In this document: piece after piece, positions 27,021 through 36,039 of the stretch | Layout of the letters: every line of letters begins with the position of its first letter | Position numbering within the stretch: position 1 is the stretch's first letter | Assembly (NCBI GenBank): GCA_017510725.1 | Contig: JAFWMD010000049.1 | Location: 18,478-82,477, forward strand | Source: Mogibacterium sp. | Lineage (GTDB): Bacteria > Bacillota > Clostridia > Peptostreptococcales > Anaerovoracaceae | Length of the DNA stretch: 64,000 bases | Direction: 5' to 3' | Notes under the pieces: generated by a model | Told to the model about the DNA's origin: nothing | Databases searched by the model: none | The model's input: only the letters and a program-made list of their open reading frames with translations | Translations under genes and position numbers: made by a program

Positions 27021-28346
27021 TTAATTATCCTGATCCTCGTTTTCCTCTTTTTCTCCTTTGATCTTCTCTGAGATCTTGTTGGATACCATGTTGACATAGT
27101 TGACCACAAAGCTCTTGCTGGTGGTCTTTAATGCTTCTTCCACTTCCTTAGCCGACGGGTTCTGTATGGCTTCCATTTTGCTGACACATTTGCTGACCGA
27201 TTCAGGATCTGTGTAGTATACGGAGTATTTGTGCTTTGAAGATAAGGAAGCCACATAGTCTTCTCCGTATTCTCCCGTGATCTTCTGTGTCTGGATATCC
27301 CAGTCCGCAAGATCGGTGATCTGCATCTTTACCAGTTCTGTCATGTCTTTTGATGACATGTTGGTCGACATGTTCTTACCGGCTGCTGCCATGACATCGT
27401 CATAGCTTGTCAGCAGAGTTGTGGACGAAGTCATCTTTTTGATGACAGCCTTCATGACTCTCTGCTGGTTCTCAACTCTGATTGAATCCTGACCCTCGAA
27501 TGCGTGTCTCTCCCTCGCAAAGAACAGAGCCTGTCTTCCTCCCAGATCGTTCCAGCCTTTTTTATAGTGATATGGTCTCAGGCTGCTGTCGAATTCGACC
27601 GGCGAATAAACATGGATTCCGCCCATAGCGTTGATGATGTCTCTCACAGCAGTGAAGTTCATTTTTACATAATAGTTGAGATCGATACCGAGCCAGTCCT
27701 GAACCGTATTTATGGTTTCATCCACTCCGTAAACTCCGGTATGCGTAAGCTTGTCCATTGCCTGTGCGGTATGGAGCATAACGTATGAGTCACGCGGGAT
27801 GGAAGTGAGCAGGACCTTCTTTGTGAGCGGATTTACCGTCACTATCATGTTGACGTCGCTTCGCTCAAGGTCGTAGCCCTTCTCTTCTTCCCACTGGTCG
27901 ATTCCGGTGATATATATGTTGAACGGCTCCTGCGTTACATTCACGCTTCTGGCCAGCGGCCCTTCAGCTCTAATTCCGGCTGAGCTTATCGTAGTCATCG
28001 TATTAAGTGTGCTGCTCATGAATCCGGTGACTGACACAAGGACAAGTGTGAATACCAGGGCGATCACTATGCCTATTATCCTCTTCCACCTGTATCTGCT
28101 CGAGAACATGAAGCATGTCAGCAGAAGCAGCGCTATCACTATCACAGTTAAAATGATGGTGAGATCAGGCGGCAGCAGATCGGCGAGGATCATCATGACA
28201 AGGAAACCTATGGCTGCGAGAGCCATAAGCAATATACCTATGATGTACACAGGTTTGCGCGGGAATGCCCTTCTTTTCATCGGTCTCCCGTGCTTATCCA
28301 CGGGCACCTTTTTTCTCTTTTTTGTTTTTGCTTCGTTATTACTCAA
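27021..28346 (-). CDS. LytR-CpsA-Psr (LCP) family glycopolymer ligase
   Basis: About 441 residues from a TTG start (LSNNEAK...) that overlaps the tagO-like stop by 8 bases and has GGAAGAG upstream; a GTG at 28433 is the longer option. A basic cytoplasmic tail and three membrane helices precede the LCP domain: ITGIDQW, RSDVNMIVTVNP, LLTSIPRDSYV, MGGIHVYSP, and RERHAFEGQDSIRVENQQR with the arginines that bind polyprenyl diphosphate. LCP enzymes move undecaprenyl-linked polymers to peptidoglycan. Three helices instead of one is a little unusual. Confidence 0.88.
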   Translation of the reverse strand: MSNNEAKTKKRKKVPVDKHGRPMKRRAFPRKPVYIIGILLMALAAIGFLVMMILADLLPPDLTIILTVIVIALLLLTCFMFSSRYRWKRIIGIVIALVFTLVLVSVTGFMSSTLNTMTTISSAGIRAEGPLARSVNVTQEPFNIYITGIDQWEEEKGYDLERSDVNMIVTVNPLTKKVLLTSIPRDSYVMLHTAQAMDKLTHTGVYGVDETINTVQDWLGIDLNYYVKMNFTAVRDIINAMGGIHVYSPVEFDSSLRPYHYKKGWNDLGGRQALFFARERHAFEGQDSIRVENQQRVMKAVIKKMTSSTTLLTSYDDVMAAAGKNMSTNMSSKDMTELVKMQITDLADWDIQTQKITGEYGEDYVASLSSKHKYSVYYTDPESVSKCVSKMEAIQNPSAKEVEEALKTTSKSFVVNYVNMVSNKISEKIKGEKEENEDQDN

Positions 28347-29574
28347 GTTTCTCTTCCGGTTCCTTTTCTTCTTCCTCCATCTGAGCCTCAGCAGCAGCTT
28401 TTGCGGCTTCGCGAAGCTGTTTGCGCCTCTCACGCTCGTAGTTGAGGTATTCAGTGAAATATTCCTTTTCGAGTTCGCTCGTATCCTGGGTGATTATCCT
28501 CTTGATACCCTTATTTCCCGTTCTCTTCGGCACAATGATGATGCCGAGGTACAGAAGCGCAATAAGGAAGAGCGGTATTGCATCCTTGTACAGCTCTCTG
28601 CTTATCAGTATCGCGACCTCTCCCATGATGCCTACGATACCGTACATGATGAGCACAGAGCGTCTTTGGCCGAATCCTGCCGCCATCAGATGGTGGTGCA
28701 GGTGGCCTTTATCTGCCTTCATGATGGACTCATGTCTGAGCAGGCGCCTCAGCATCGCAAACGCTGTGTCGAAGATAGGCACCGCCAGAGTGAGCATAGG
28801 TATCAGCGCTCCAACGACAGTCGCGCGCTTGAGCGGTGATATTACGGAGAGCACGGCTATCATGTATCCGAGATACAGGGCGCCTCCGTCTCCCATGAAG
28901 GTCTTTGCCGGCGAGAAGTTGTACGGCAGGAATCCGATGCAGCCTCCGGCTACTGCCACGAGGGCTATGCAGACCGGCATGGAACCGAGCCTGACTCCGT
29001 GTATATACGCAATATACGCAAGGCAGAGCGACATGATCGCCACTGAACCTGCCGCAAGCCCGTCGAGTCCGTCCATCAGGTTCACCGCATTGGTGATTCC
29101 GACGATCCACAGCACGGTTATGATGTAAGCGACTCCTGCGCTCAGAATTACATTTGCGTTCGAGTCAGTAACAGCAGCTCCGAAGTAGTTGCTTATGAAC
29201 GTGATCCTGATGCCCATTGCATAAACACCGCTTGCGATGATGAGCTGTCCCAGGAATTTGATCGCCGGCCTCAGATTCTTTATATCATCCGCAATACCGA
29301 GCAGGTACATCAGCAAGCCGCCTATCATCGCGATCTTGATCTTGTCGTTCATTCCTGCAGGAATCAGCATGGCTGCCATTGACCCTAGGAATATCGACAT
29401 TCCTCCGAAACGCGGTGTAGGCTTTTTGTGAACTCTTCTTGCATCCTTCGGTCTGTCTATGACGCCGAGTTTGTGAGCGAGTCGTATGCTAAGCGGAGCA
29501 GTCACAAATGCGACCGCAATACTTATGATCAGCGCTTCGATGATTCTGGTTAGATAAAAGTTTCCTGTAAGCAT
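28339..29574 (-). CDS. tagO: Undecaprenyl-phosphate GlcNAc-1-phosphate transferase (TagO/WecA family)
   Basis: 411 residues, ten or eleven helices. Signatures: LGVIDRPKDARRVHKKPTP, LGIADDIKN with the DD pair, VNLMDGLDGLAAG, NFSPAKTFMGDGGALYLGY, and KGHLHHHL, the HxHHH-like loop of TagO. It starts wall polymer synthesis by joining GlcNAc-1-P to undecaprenyl phosphate on the inner face. A charged Glu/Lys-rich tail of about 60 residues extends past the usual end. Immediately upstream of the LCP ligase. Confidence 0.95.
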   Translation of the reverse strand: MLTGNFYLTRIIEALIISIAVAFVTAPLSIRLAHKLGVIDRPKDARRVHKKPTPRFGGMSIFLGSMAAMLIPAGMNDKIKIAMIGGLLMYLLGIADDIKNLRPAIKFLGQLIIASGVYAMGIRITFISNYFGAAVTDSNANVILSAGVAYIITVLWIVGITNAVNLMDGLDGLAAGSVAIMSLCLAYIAYIHGVRLGSMPVCIALVAVAGGCIGFLPYNFSPAKTFMGDGGALYLGYMIAVLSVISPLKRATVVGALIPMLTLAVPIFDTAFAMLRRLLRHESIMKADKGHLHHHLMAAGFGQRRSVLIMYGIVGIMGEVAILISRELYKDAIPLFLIALLYLGIIIVPKRTGNKGIKRIITQDTSELEKEYFTEYLNYERERRKQLREAAKAAAEAQMEEEEKEPEEKLE

Positions 29575-29593
29575 TTTCTGTAATTACCTGCCG

Positions 29594-31318
29594 CTAGAAT
29601 GATCCAAGGTCATAAACATAATTATCTCGGTTGAGATATTTAAATTCGCGGACTTTGTACTTCTTCTTTTTCTTTTTATATTTCCAGACCTTTTTCCACT
29701 TATACTTATATTTCCATTTCCACTTTCCATTTTTTCTGACTCTCTTCCATTTGACCCTGACCCTCTTTTTGACCTTTTTCCACTTGACCCTGATGATCTT
29801 CGTTTTTGTCACCCAATGGTACTTCGGGTTGTTATGGTATTCAGACAGATAGAAGTGGGATGTGCCATCTTTCTGATTGATGTGATAGATGTTCTCCGCT
29901 TCGTATGGAGTATTTATGCGTATGACAGTATCTGGTTTGCCGCTTCCATTATTGTTGCAAAGCCATCTTTTACCTATATAAGCCTTATTTCCATTAAGAA
30001 CATCCAACAGATTTTCACTGTTCCAGTCCAGTACAAGCACAATATTGTATGGCTGTTTGCTGCTATGGTAGCTGAGCACCAGATACACATATCTTTCATC
30101 TGCATCCATAGCCTGATATATCCCGGGATAATCCGCAGTGATCTTTGTCCCGGCCTGTCCGATGACTCGGAATTTATTGTCCAGGATTAAAAGTTCATGA
30201 GTTTTTCTCTGAACAGTTATATAACAATTGTACTTCTCTACATATGCAATGTTTGAAATACCATTTGATGCAGTATTGTTCCAGTATCCGGGATAGCTGT
30301 AATCGACATTCACATATGACACATCAGAAAGATTGTCAGCATTGATGACAGTCAGCTGGTTTCTTCTGCTTTTTCTGCCGTTAACAACGAGTTTCCTCTC
30401 CTTCGTATTGAGTGCCATTCCATTGCCGTGGCATATATTTATAATATTCGATCTTGCCACTACTGTGCCTGTTCCGGCAACAGTCTTCAGGATCCTTCCT
30501 TTCTGAGTATATGACGATGTCATCATGCTGTATGCAAATGTTCCATCTGTGCAGGCTCCTTGCACAACTGCATATCCATTGTGCGGCTCACCAAGCAGTT
30601 TCCTCAGATTTATAGCTAATTTTGAAGCAGCGATATTTTTCTTTGTGATCTTATTGCGGCTTGATGAGCTGACATTATCAATAGTTCCCCTGCCAATAAG
30701 AATGGTTTCAGATTCCGATGATGTATGACTGCAGTATGCTTCTACAGTGATACTATGATTGGTCCCTGTAACAGATTTAAAAACAGTCTTCAGTACAGTA
30801 TTTTCAGAAGCAATGACTTTAGTTCCGTCACTATTTCCGTCAAGTCGCACAATGTAGTATTCAGCGCTGTCAACGGCAGACCACACAACGACTATCGTAC
30901 CGTCTTCTCCTGCAGCGTTTATCCGTATTTCCGGAAGTGATTCCGGCTCCGGCTCGATACCTTCTTCTGTATTATCAGCAGGTTCAATAACATCCGATTC
31001 AGGAGCAGCTGCAGATTCTTCTGTCTCCATTATCTCGGTTGCATCATCAGATCCTTTTGCTCCATTATCGAAAAGATCCTCTTTCCCATCACTGATGTCA
31101 TTTTCAGTCTGATCTTCAATATCAGCGTCTTTAGCGGCATTTATTTCTGCATCTCCCTGGGCTTCACTGCCGGAAGAATCATCAGCTTCATACTCGAATG
31201 CACCTTCGTCAGCTTCTTGTCCGATTTCAAATGCTGATGCATAACCTGGTACCGAGAGCACCATTACCATAGCGAGCAGTATTGCCATTATTCTTTTTAT
31301 TGCTGCTTTTTCAAACAC
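29594..31318 (-). CDS. Exported propeller-like protein with an extremely Lys/Trp/Tyr-rich C-terminus
   Basis: 574 residues. Signal peptide (IMAILLAMVMVLSVPGYASAF), acidic region to about residue 130, a fibronectin-like segment (DGTIVVVWSAVDSAEYYIVRL), then blades similar to those of the proteins at 3537 and 5998 (ICHGNGMALNTKERKLVVNG, NGISNIAYVEKYNCYITVQ). The last 75 or so residues alternate Lys/Arg with Trp, Tyr and Val (RVKWKKVKKRVRVKWKRV, then KWKYKYKWKKVWKYKKKK). That tail could bind anionic teichoic acids; this is inference. It sits between the CDP-glycerol transferase-like gene and tagO. Confidence 0.65.
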   Translation of the reverse strand: MFEKAAIKRIMAILLAMVMVLSVPGYASAFEIGQEADEGAFEYEADDSSGSEAQGDAEINAAKDADIEDQTENDISDGKEDLFDNGAKGSDDATEIMETEESAAAPESDVIEPADNTEEGIEPEPESLPEIRINAAGEDGTIVVVWSAVDSAEYYIVRLDGNSDGTKVIASENTVLKTVFKSVTGTNHSITVEAYCSHTSSESETILIGRGTIDNVSSSSRNKITKKNIAASKLAINLRKLLGEPHNGYAVVQGACTDGTFAYSMMTSSYTQKGRILKTVAGTGTVVARSNIINICHGNGMALNTKERKLVVNGRKSRRNQLTVINADNLSDVSYVNVDYSYPGYWNNTASNGISNIAYVEKYNCYITVQRKTHELLILDNKFRVIGQAGTKITADYPGIYQAMDADERYVYLVLSYHSSKQPYNIVLVLDWNSENLLDVLNGNKAYIGKRWLCNNNGSGKPDTVIRINTPYEAENIYHINQKDGTSHFYLSEYHNNPKYHWVTKTKIIRVKWKKVKKRVRVKWKRVRKNGKWKWKYKYKWKKVWKYKKKKKKYKVREFKYLNRDNYVYDLGSF

Positions 31319-31357
31319 TTGGCGCCTCTGCTTTCCTCTAAAACACCTTTTTCGACC

Positions 31358-33007
31358 TTATGACTGAACCTCTGCCGATACAGGTCTGAGTACTCCGTCC
31401 CGAACAAGATGTTCGATTATGCGTTCCGTATTCTTTCCGTCGTGGAACTCTATTATTTGTCTGTATCTGTCAATGTAGTCCTGCTTCTGCGGAACTCCGT
31501 AATTTTCCTTTACTGCTGCTGTTATCTCAGGCCCTGTCATTGCTACCGGTCCGAACACATTACCGAGATTCAGCATGAGCTTCGTTCCCTCGCCGTAATG
31601 CGTCATGCACGCATCCTTCTCTGCCCAATAGAATACTACCTTGGCACCGCGATAGAACGCGTCATATGAAATCGATGAGTAATCGGTGATAAGCACCTCA
31701 GTGTCCCTTAGTACGCCTTCGTAGCTGTCAGGAACCCTTATGCGGCTGCACATCTCAGCGTCTTCAGCGTCCCCGCTTTCTGCAATGTCCGCAAACCGCT
31801 CCGCCATCAATGGGTGAGGCAGAATGACAACCTTGTCCCTGAGATCTTCTGGCACGGAATCATACATCAGACGCATCATTCTGTAATAATTTGTCTGTGT
31901 TATGTCTTCCCTTGCCTGATTGAGCTCCCATCTGCGCCACGTAGGCATTATAACCACTCTGTCAGCTCCGTCATGCCTAAATGCCTTATCGAACTTGGCC
32001 ATTCCGGTGATATAGAGATCTTCTCTATCCATGCCTCCGAGCTCAATGAAGTGCTGTGCCTCAAGTTCCGACGATACTACGGTCTTGTGGAGCTTCATCC
32101 ATGGCTTCTTCAGGAAACCGCTCCTGTTTTCCTTGTTGAGCGAGATCATGTACGTCGGACCATGCTGCAGAAATACATATGAAAGAGGTTCTTTCGTGAT
32201 TTTGTCCATCGCAGCCTTGTTTGCTACGCGAAGCTGCAGTGCGTGGTCCAATGTCTCTGTCGAGATGAACTTTTCACTCGCGAAGTAGTACTCCAGGTGT
32301 TTGTCGCTATCCTTCTCTATGAGGTTCTTTTTGTACCTCTCCGGAAGATCCCTGACTGTAGGAATAGATGTATCAACAACGAAATAAGCGTTGTCATAAC
32401 CCATGTCTATCAGCTTCTCATAAAGCACGGATGCGCTTTCCTCATACTTGGCGCAGTGCTTCTCATACATGAAGATGATATCACGATCTTTGAGTTTCTC
32501 TGCGTTCTTCGCAGCTCTTTCGAGCCTTGCCTGCTCTTCCGGGCGATCATATCTGTTGGTGTCCCTTACTGTAAGAGTCACCCTGTTGTACTTATTCTGT
32601 CTGAGGTAGTACGTCACTCCATCGTGTACGAAGAGCGGGCCGTTCCTGTTCTGGCCGGTTCGCCTGTCGAGGAGCTCGTAGGAGATAAAGCCCTCATACT
32701 GATCCTTATATATGACAAGCAGTTTGTTCTGGATATCGAAGTTCCTCGCGTCCTTCATATCAATGACCAGTTTATATGTATTCAGGTGTGAGGCCTTCGG
32801 TCCAGGCATCCCATATCTTGAACCAAAGCTTATATCAGCTGCATTCCTTTTTGAGGCCACGTCAATACGGACTTGCTTTGTGTCCAGCGCTTCCTTTCCG
32901 TTGACAAATCTTGTTAAGCAGATGCCGCTTACAACAATACAGCCATGTTCTTCCCTTATTTTTTTTGTGACCAGCCCAATCCAGGGTCTCGGTGCCTTTT
33001 CGGTCAT
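31358..33007 (-). CDS. CDP-glycerol:poly(glycerophosphate) glycerophosphotransferase family protein (TagB/TagF type)
   Basis: 549 residues. The C-terminal GT-B fold carries the family signatures: FLQHGPTYM (HGP site), KTVVSSELEAQHFIEL, GMAKFDK, VVIMPTWRRWEL, VVILPHPLM and the CDP-binding VLITDYSSISYDAFYRGAKVVFYW. The N-terminal third is a beta-rich accessory domain. It adds glycerol- or ribitol-phosphate units to a teichoic-type polymer. It starts one base after the aminotransferase stop region and is two genes upstream of tagO. Confidence 0.9.
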   Translation of the reverse strand: MTEKAPRPWIGLVTKKIREEHGCIVVSGICLTRFVNGKEALDTKQVRIDVASKRNAADISFGSRYGMPGPKASHLNTYKLVIDMKDARNFDIQNKLLVIYKDQYEGFISYELLDRRTGQNRNGPLFVHDGVTYYLRQNKYNRVTLTVRDTNRYDRPEEQARLERAAKNAEKLKDRDIIFMYEKHCAKYEESASVLYEKLIDMGYDNAYFVVDTSIPTVRDLPERYKKNLIEKDSDKHLEYYFASEKFISTETLDHALQLRVANKAAMDKITKEPLSYVFLQHGPTYMISLNKENRSGFLKKPWMKLHKTVVSSELEAQHFIELGGMDREDLYITGMAKFDKAFRHDGADRVVIMPTWRRWELNQAREDITQTNYYRMMRLMYDSVPEDLRDKVVILPHPLMAERFADIAESGDAEDAEMCSRIRVPDSYEGVLRDTEVLITDYSSISYDAFYRGAKVVFYWAEKDACMTHYGEGTKLMLNLGNVFGPVAMTGPEITAAVKENYGVPQKQDYIDRYRQIIEFHDGKNTERIIEHLVRDGVLRPVSAEVQS

Positions 33008-33008
33008 T

Positions 33009-34139
33009 TTATTTCCTGTAAAACTCTTTGATCTTGTCCGCTATATATTCCACTTCTTCAGCTTTAAGGCCGTAGTACATCGGCAGCCTCAGCAGACGCT
33101 CAAAAGTGTTTGTTGTATATTTGTCTTCTCCGCAGAACTTTCCGAATTTCTTTCCTGCAGGTGCACTGTGGAGAGGCACATAATGGAACACGGCAAGTAT
33201 GCCGTTCTCTTTGAGGAAGGATGCAAGGGCTGTCCGCTCCTCAATATCCTTCGTCTTTATGTAGAACATATGGGCGTTGTGCGTACACTCTTCAGGGATG
33301 ACCGGAAGTACGATTCGTCCTTCATCCGCGAGAGGACCGAGTAGCTCATAGTAAGCATTCCAGCTTGCCAGCCTGTTCTCATTGATCATGTCTGCCTCTT
33401 CGAGCTGAGCGAGCAGATATGCAGCATTCATCTCACTCGGCAGATATGATGATCCCATGTCTACCCATGTATATTTATCAATGGCGCCTCTCAGGAACTT
33501 GCTCCTGTCGGTACCCTTTTCTCTTATGATCTCGGCTCTGTCAATCTTCTCCTCATCCCTAATGAGCAGTGCTCCGCCTTCACCCATGCTGTAGTTCTTG
33601 GTCTCATGGAAGCTGTAGCAGCCATAATCGCCTATACTTCCCAAGCCTCTTCCCTTGTAGAATGCATTAACTCCCTGAGCAGCATCCTCAACTACAAGCA
33701 GTCCGTGCCGTTTAGCGATATCCATGATGGTATCCATCTCGCAGCCGACTCCGGCATAATGGACAGGAGCGATGACCTTTGTCTTATCAGTGATCGCATT
33801 CTCGATCAGCTTCTCGTCGATGTTCTGAGTGTCAGGCCTGATATCGACGAATACGAGGCTCGCGCCTCTAAGAACAAAAGCGTTTGCAGTCGAAACAAAT
33901 GTGAACGAAGGCAGAATGACTTCATCTCCAGGTCCGACTTCAGTTAGAATTGCAGCCATGTCGAGAGCAGTAGAACCCGAAGTGGTGAGGAGAGCCTTGT
34001 GAGCACCCATCTTATCTTCGATCCACTTGTTGCACTTCTTGGTGAACTGTCCATCACCGCAGATCTTGTGCGCATTGATGGCATCCATTATGTAGTCCTG
34101 TTCTTTGCCAATATACGGAGGAACATTGAAGCTGATCAT
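33009..34139 (-). CDS. dTDP-4-dehydro-6-deoxyglucose aminotransferase (WecE/RffA-like, DegT family)
   Basis: 376 residues from the ATG at 34139 (AAAGGAG upstream). DegT/DnrJ fold with DAAQGVNAFYKGRGLGSIGDYGCYSF and the PLP lysine Lys181 in FHETKNYSMGEGGAL. SGSTALDMAAIL binds the phosphate. Start NVPPYIGKEQDYIMDAI and THNAHMFYIKT are typical of WecE, which makes dTDP-4-amino-4,6-dideoxy-galactose. It follows rfbB, which supplies its substrate, separated by a 200-base structured element. The frame is open upstream through that element, but that part is not real coding sequence. Confidence 0.88.
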   Translation of the reverse strand: MISFNVPPYIGKEQDYIMDAINAHKICGDGQFTKKCNKWIEDKMGAHKALLTTSGSTALDMAAILTEVGPGDEVILPSFTFVSTANAFVLRGASLVFVDIRPDTQNIDEKLIENAITDKTKVIAPVHYAGVGCEMDTIMDIAKRHGLLVVEDAAQGVNAFYKGRGLGSIGDYGCYSFHETKNYSMGEGGALLIRDEEKIDRAEIIREKGTDRSKFLRGAIDKYTWVDMGSSYLPSEMNAAYLLAQLEEADMINENRLASWNAYYELLGPLADEGRIVLPVIPEECTHNAHMFYIKTKDIEERTALASFLKENGILAVFHYVPLHSAPAGKKFGKFCGEDKYTTNTFERLLRLPMYYGLKAEEVEYIADKIKEFYRK

Positions 34140-34160
34140 TTCTCTAAGTCTCCTTTTACT

Positions 34161-34360
34161 GCTAATTCGTGTATATGCGATATTTGTGTAAACGTAGACC
34201 GCGCTCGCTATTAGTCTCGTGAGGAGGCTGCAGCTGTCTAAGAGCTGACGGTCGCATGCGGAGCGCGTCGACACAGCTCTCCAGCAGGCAAAGCCTGACG
34301 AACAGAGACCCACGACGACGGAGCGATAGCGGCTGGAGTTTATACAAATAGCGCATTAGC
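34161..34360. repeat. Structured intergenic element, copy A
   Basis: About 200 bases between rfbB and the aminotransferase gene. The outer stem pairs GCTAAT...GATATTTGTGTAAAC (34161-34193) with GTTTATACAAATAGCGC...ATTAGC (34338-34360). The core (about 34206-34332) closely matches copy B at 38180-38308: AGTCTCGTGAGGAG, AGAGCTGACGGTCGCA, CGCGTCGACACAGCTCTCC and CACGACGACGGAGC are shared. Inside, AGAGCTG pairs with CAGCTCT and AGTCTC with GAGGCT. The right arm contains the rfbB stop codon. Confidence 0.8.
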
Positions 34361-35375
34361 GATTTCCATACATCTTTTCGTAATACTGCTGATATTCGCC
34401 GCTGATGATATTCTTCCACCAGTCTTCGTTATCCAGATACCACTGTATCGTCTTTTTGATGCCATCCTCGAACTTTGTCTCAGGCAGCCACCCAAGTTCT
34501 TCGTGGATCTTGGTAGGGTCAATCGCGTATCTCTGATCATGGCCCTTGCGGTCGGTCACGTATGTGATAAGGCTTTCAGGCTTTCCGAGCTGCTTAAGAA
34601 TGATCTTAACTACATCGATATTGGCCTTCTCATTGTGCCCGCCGATGTTATACACCTCGCCGACCCTGCCGTTGTGGATGACCAGATCGATAGCCCTGCA
34701 GTGATCCTCTACATAAAGCCAGTCTCTGACGTTGAGTCCCTCGCCATATACCGGAAGAGGCTTGTCTGCCGTTGCATTCGCGATCATGAGCGGGATCAGT
34801 TTCTCAGGGAACTGGTAAGGTCCATAGTTGTTAGAACATCTGCTTATGGTGACAGGAAGTCCATAGGTGCGGTGATATGCCATCGCGAGCAGGTCTGCTG
34901 AGGCCTTGGATGCCGAGTAAGGACTCGAAGCTGTCAGCGGCATTGTTTCGACGAAGAACAGGTCAGGCCTGTCGAGCGGCAGATCGCCGTAGACTTCGTC
35001 TGTTCCTACCTGATGGAACCTTTTCACACCATATTTTATGGATGCGTCCATGAGCACCTGAGTGCCAAGGATGTTGGTGCGCAAAAACAGGCCCGGATCT
35101 TCTATCGATCTGTCGACATGCGACTCAGCGGCAAAGTTGACTACCACGTCGAACTTCTCCTCAGCGAACAGCTTGTCGATCGCCTCCGCGTCTGTTATGT
35201 CTGCCTTCACGAATTTGAAATGAGGCTCATCTATTGCTGGAGCAAGTGTCTCCAGATTTCCTGCATAAGTAAGAGCGTCAAGCCCAACTATGTCGTAGTC
35301 GGGATGCGCTTCAAGCATGTGAAAAACGAAATTGCTTCCGATGAATCCGGCAGCTCCGGTAACAAGAATTTTCAT
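34356..35375 (-). CDS. rfbB: dTDP-glucose 4,6-dehydratase
   Basis: 339 residues from the ATG at 35375, with AAAGGAG upstream (a TTG at 35384 is the alternative). SDR fold: [30 protein letters not shown], the GTDEVYG active-site loop with Thr-Asp-Glu, [11 protein letters not shown] with Tyr and Lys, and [19 protein letters not shown]. It converts dTDP-glucose to the 4-keto-6-deoxy sugar. No rmlA, rmlC or rmlD is present here, so the product probably goes to the 4-aminotransferase next door and not to rhamnose. First gene of the long operon. Confidence 0.97.
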   Translation of the reverse strand: MKILVTGAAGFIGSNFVFHMLEAHPDYDIVGLDALTYAGNLETLAPAIDEPHFKFVKADITDAEAIDKLFAEEKFDVVVNFAAESHVDRSIEDPGLFLRTNILGTQVLMDASIKYGVKRFHQVGTDEVYGDLPLDRPDLFFVETMPLTASSPYSASKASADLLAMAYHRTYGLPVTISRCSNNYGPYQFPEKLIPLMIANATADKPLPVYGEGLNVRDWLYVEDHCRAIDLVIHNGRVGEVYNIGGHNEKANIDVVKIILKQLGKPESLITYVTDRKGHDQRYAIDPTKIHEELGWLPETKFEDGIKKTIQWYLDNEDWWKNIISGEYQQYYEKMYGNR

Positions 35376-35416
35376 ATCGTACAAACTCCTTTGAATTTAC
35401 AAAAAACATTCAATAT

Positions 35417-35445
35417 ATTATACTTAATTACACCAATATTTTCAA
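35417..35445 (-). promoter_or_regulatory. Promoter of the rfbB-led operon
   Basis: TTGAAA (35440-35445), exactly 17 bases, and a perfect TATAAT (35417-35422) on the minus strand, about 40 bases before the rfbB start. Its -35 box touches that of the divergent promoter. Confidence 0.75.
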
Positions 35446-35474
35446 TTGATACAGGCGACACAGCACTATATATG
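35446..35474 (+). promoter_or_regulatory. Divergent promoter for the gene at 35514
   Basis: TTGATA (35446-35451), 17 bases, then TATATG (35469-35474), about 40 bases before the ATG. The -10 is weaker than that of the opposing promoter. Confidence 0.5.
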
Positions 35475-35513
35475 CTATATTTGCCGGATCACAGTAAAAA
35501 GAGGCTTAACATT

Positions 35514-36026
35514 ATGAAGAAAAAACACATTCCGATCCTTCTCATAGCACTCGCACTTATAGCAGTCCTTGGAGCATGGATCGTAGCAAATCACAACAGC
35601 GAACCGGAAACAGAAATCGTAGCAGAAGAGGAAGTTAACCCTGATGATCTCACTGATTCCGATGATTTCGAACTTGAGGAGAGGGAAGAAGGCAACGGCA
35701 TTGTTTTCGAAGAGGAAAGTGACGGCGCGGTTGTTGAAACAGTTGAAAAGGAAGCTTCTGACTTCTTTGGTGAGTGGGAGGCGACCTCCGATCAGGGTCT
35801 CTACCTGTACGGCAGCGTAGATATAACCGTCAAGGAAGACGGCACATGGGAAGGTGCAATCACAGGCGAACCTCTGAATGGCACATGGGAAGACAAAGGC
35901 GATCATCTCCACATGAATAACGATCTCTTCAGTTTTGACCTGGCATTCAGCAGCGGCGGCAACCTCGTCATGATAGATACCGATTCTGAAGATCCTATAT
36001 ATACGGTTCTGACCAAAAAGCAATAA
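35514..36026 (+). CDS. Small membrane-anchored or exported protein, unknown
   Basis: 170 residues. One N-terminal helix (IPILLIALALIAVLGAWIVA), an acidic linker rich in Glu and Asp, then an all-beta domain (GEWEATSDQGLYLYGSVDITV, TWEGAITGEPLNGTWEDKGDHL, FDLAFSSGGNLVMIDTD) that looks lipocalin-like or like the DUF4923/DUF5640 type of small sheet. No catalytic residues stand out. The frame is open far upstream over rfbB, but the ATG at 35514 follows a promoter and AAAAGAGG. It precedes the large membrane protein by 13 bases. Confidence 0.65.
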   Translation: MKKKHIPILLIALALIAVLGAWIVANHNSEPETEIVAEEEVNPDDLTDSDDFELEEREEGNGIVFEEESDGAVVETVEKEASDFFGEWEATSDQGLYLYGSVDITVKEDGTWEGAITGEPLNGTWEDKGDHLHMNNDLFSFDLAFSSGGNLVMIDTDSEDPIYTVLTKKQ

Positions 36027-36039
36027 AGGGGGACTATTC

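Noticed and set aside
34140-34313. N-terminal extension of the aminotransferase frame through the structured element
   Set aside because: The stretch matches the non-coding core of copy B, lacks a ribosome site, and the ATG at 34139 has a strong one.
35013-35513. Upstream extension of the plus-strand gene across rfbB
   Set aside because: It runs antisense to a clear dehydratase and upstream of a good promoter; the ATG at 35514 has a ribosome site and signal-like helix.
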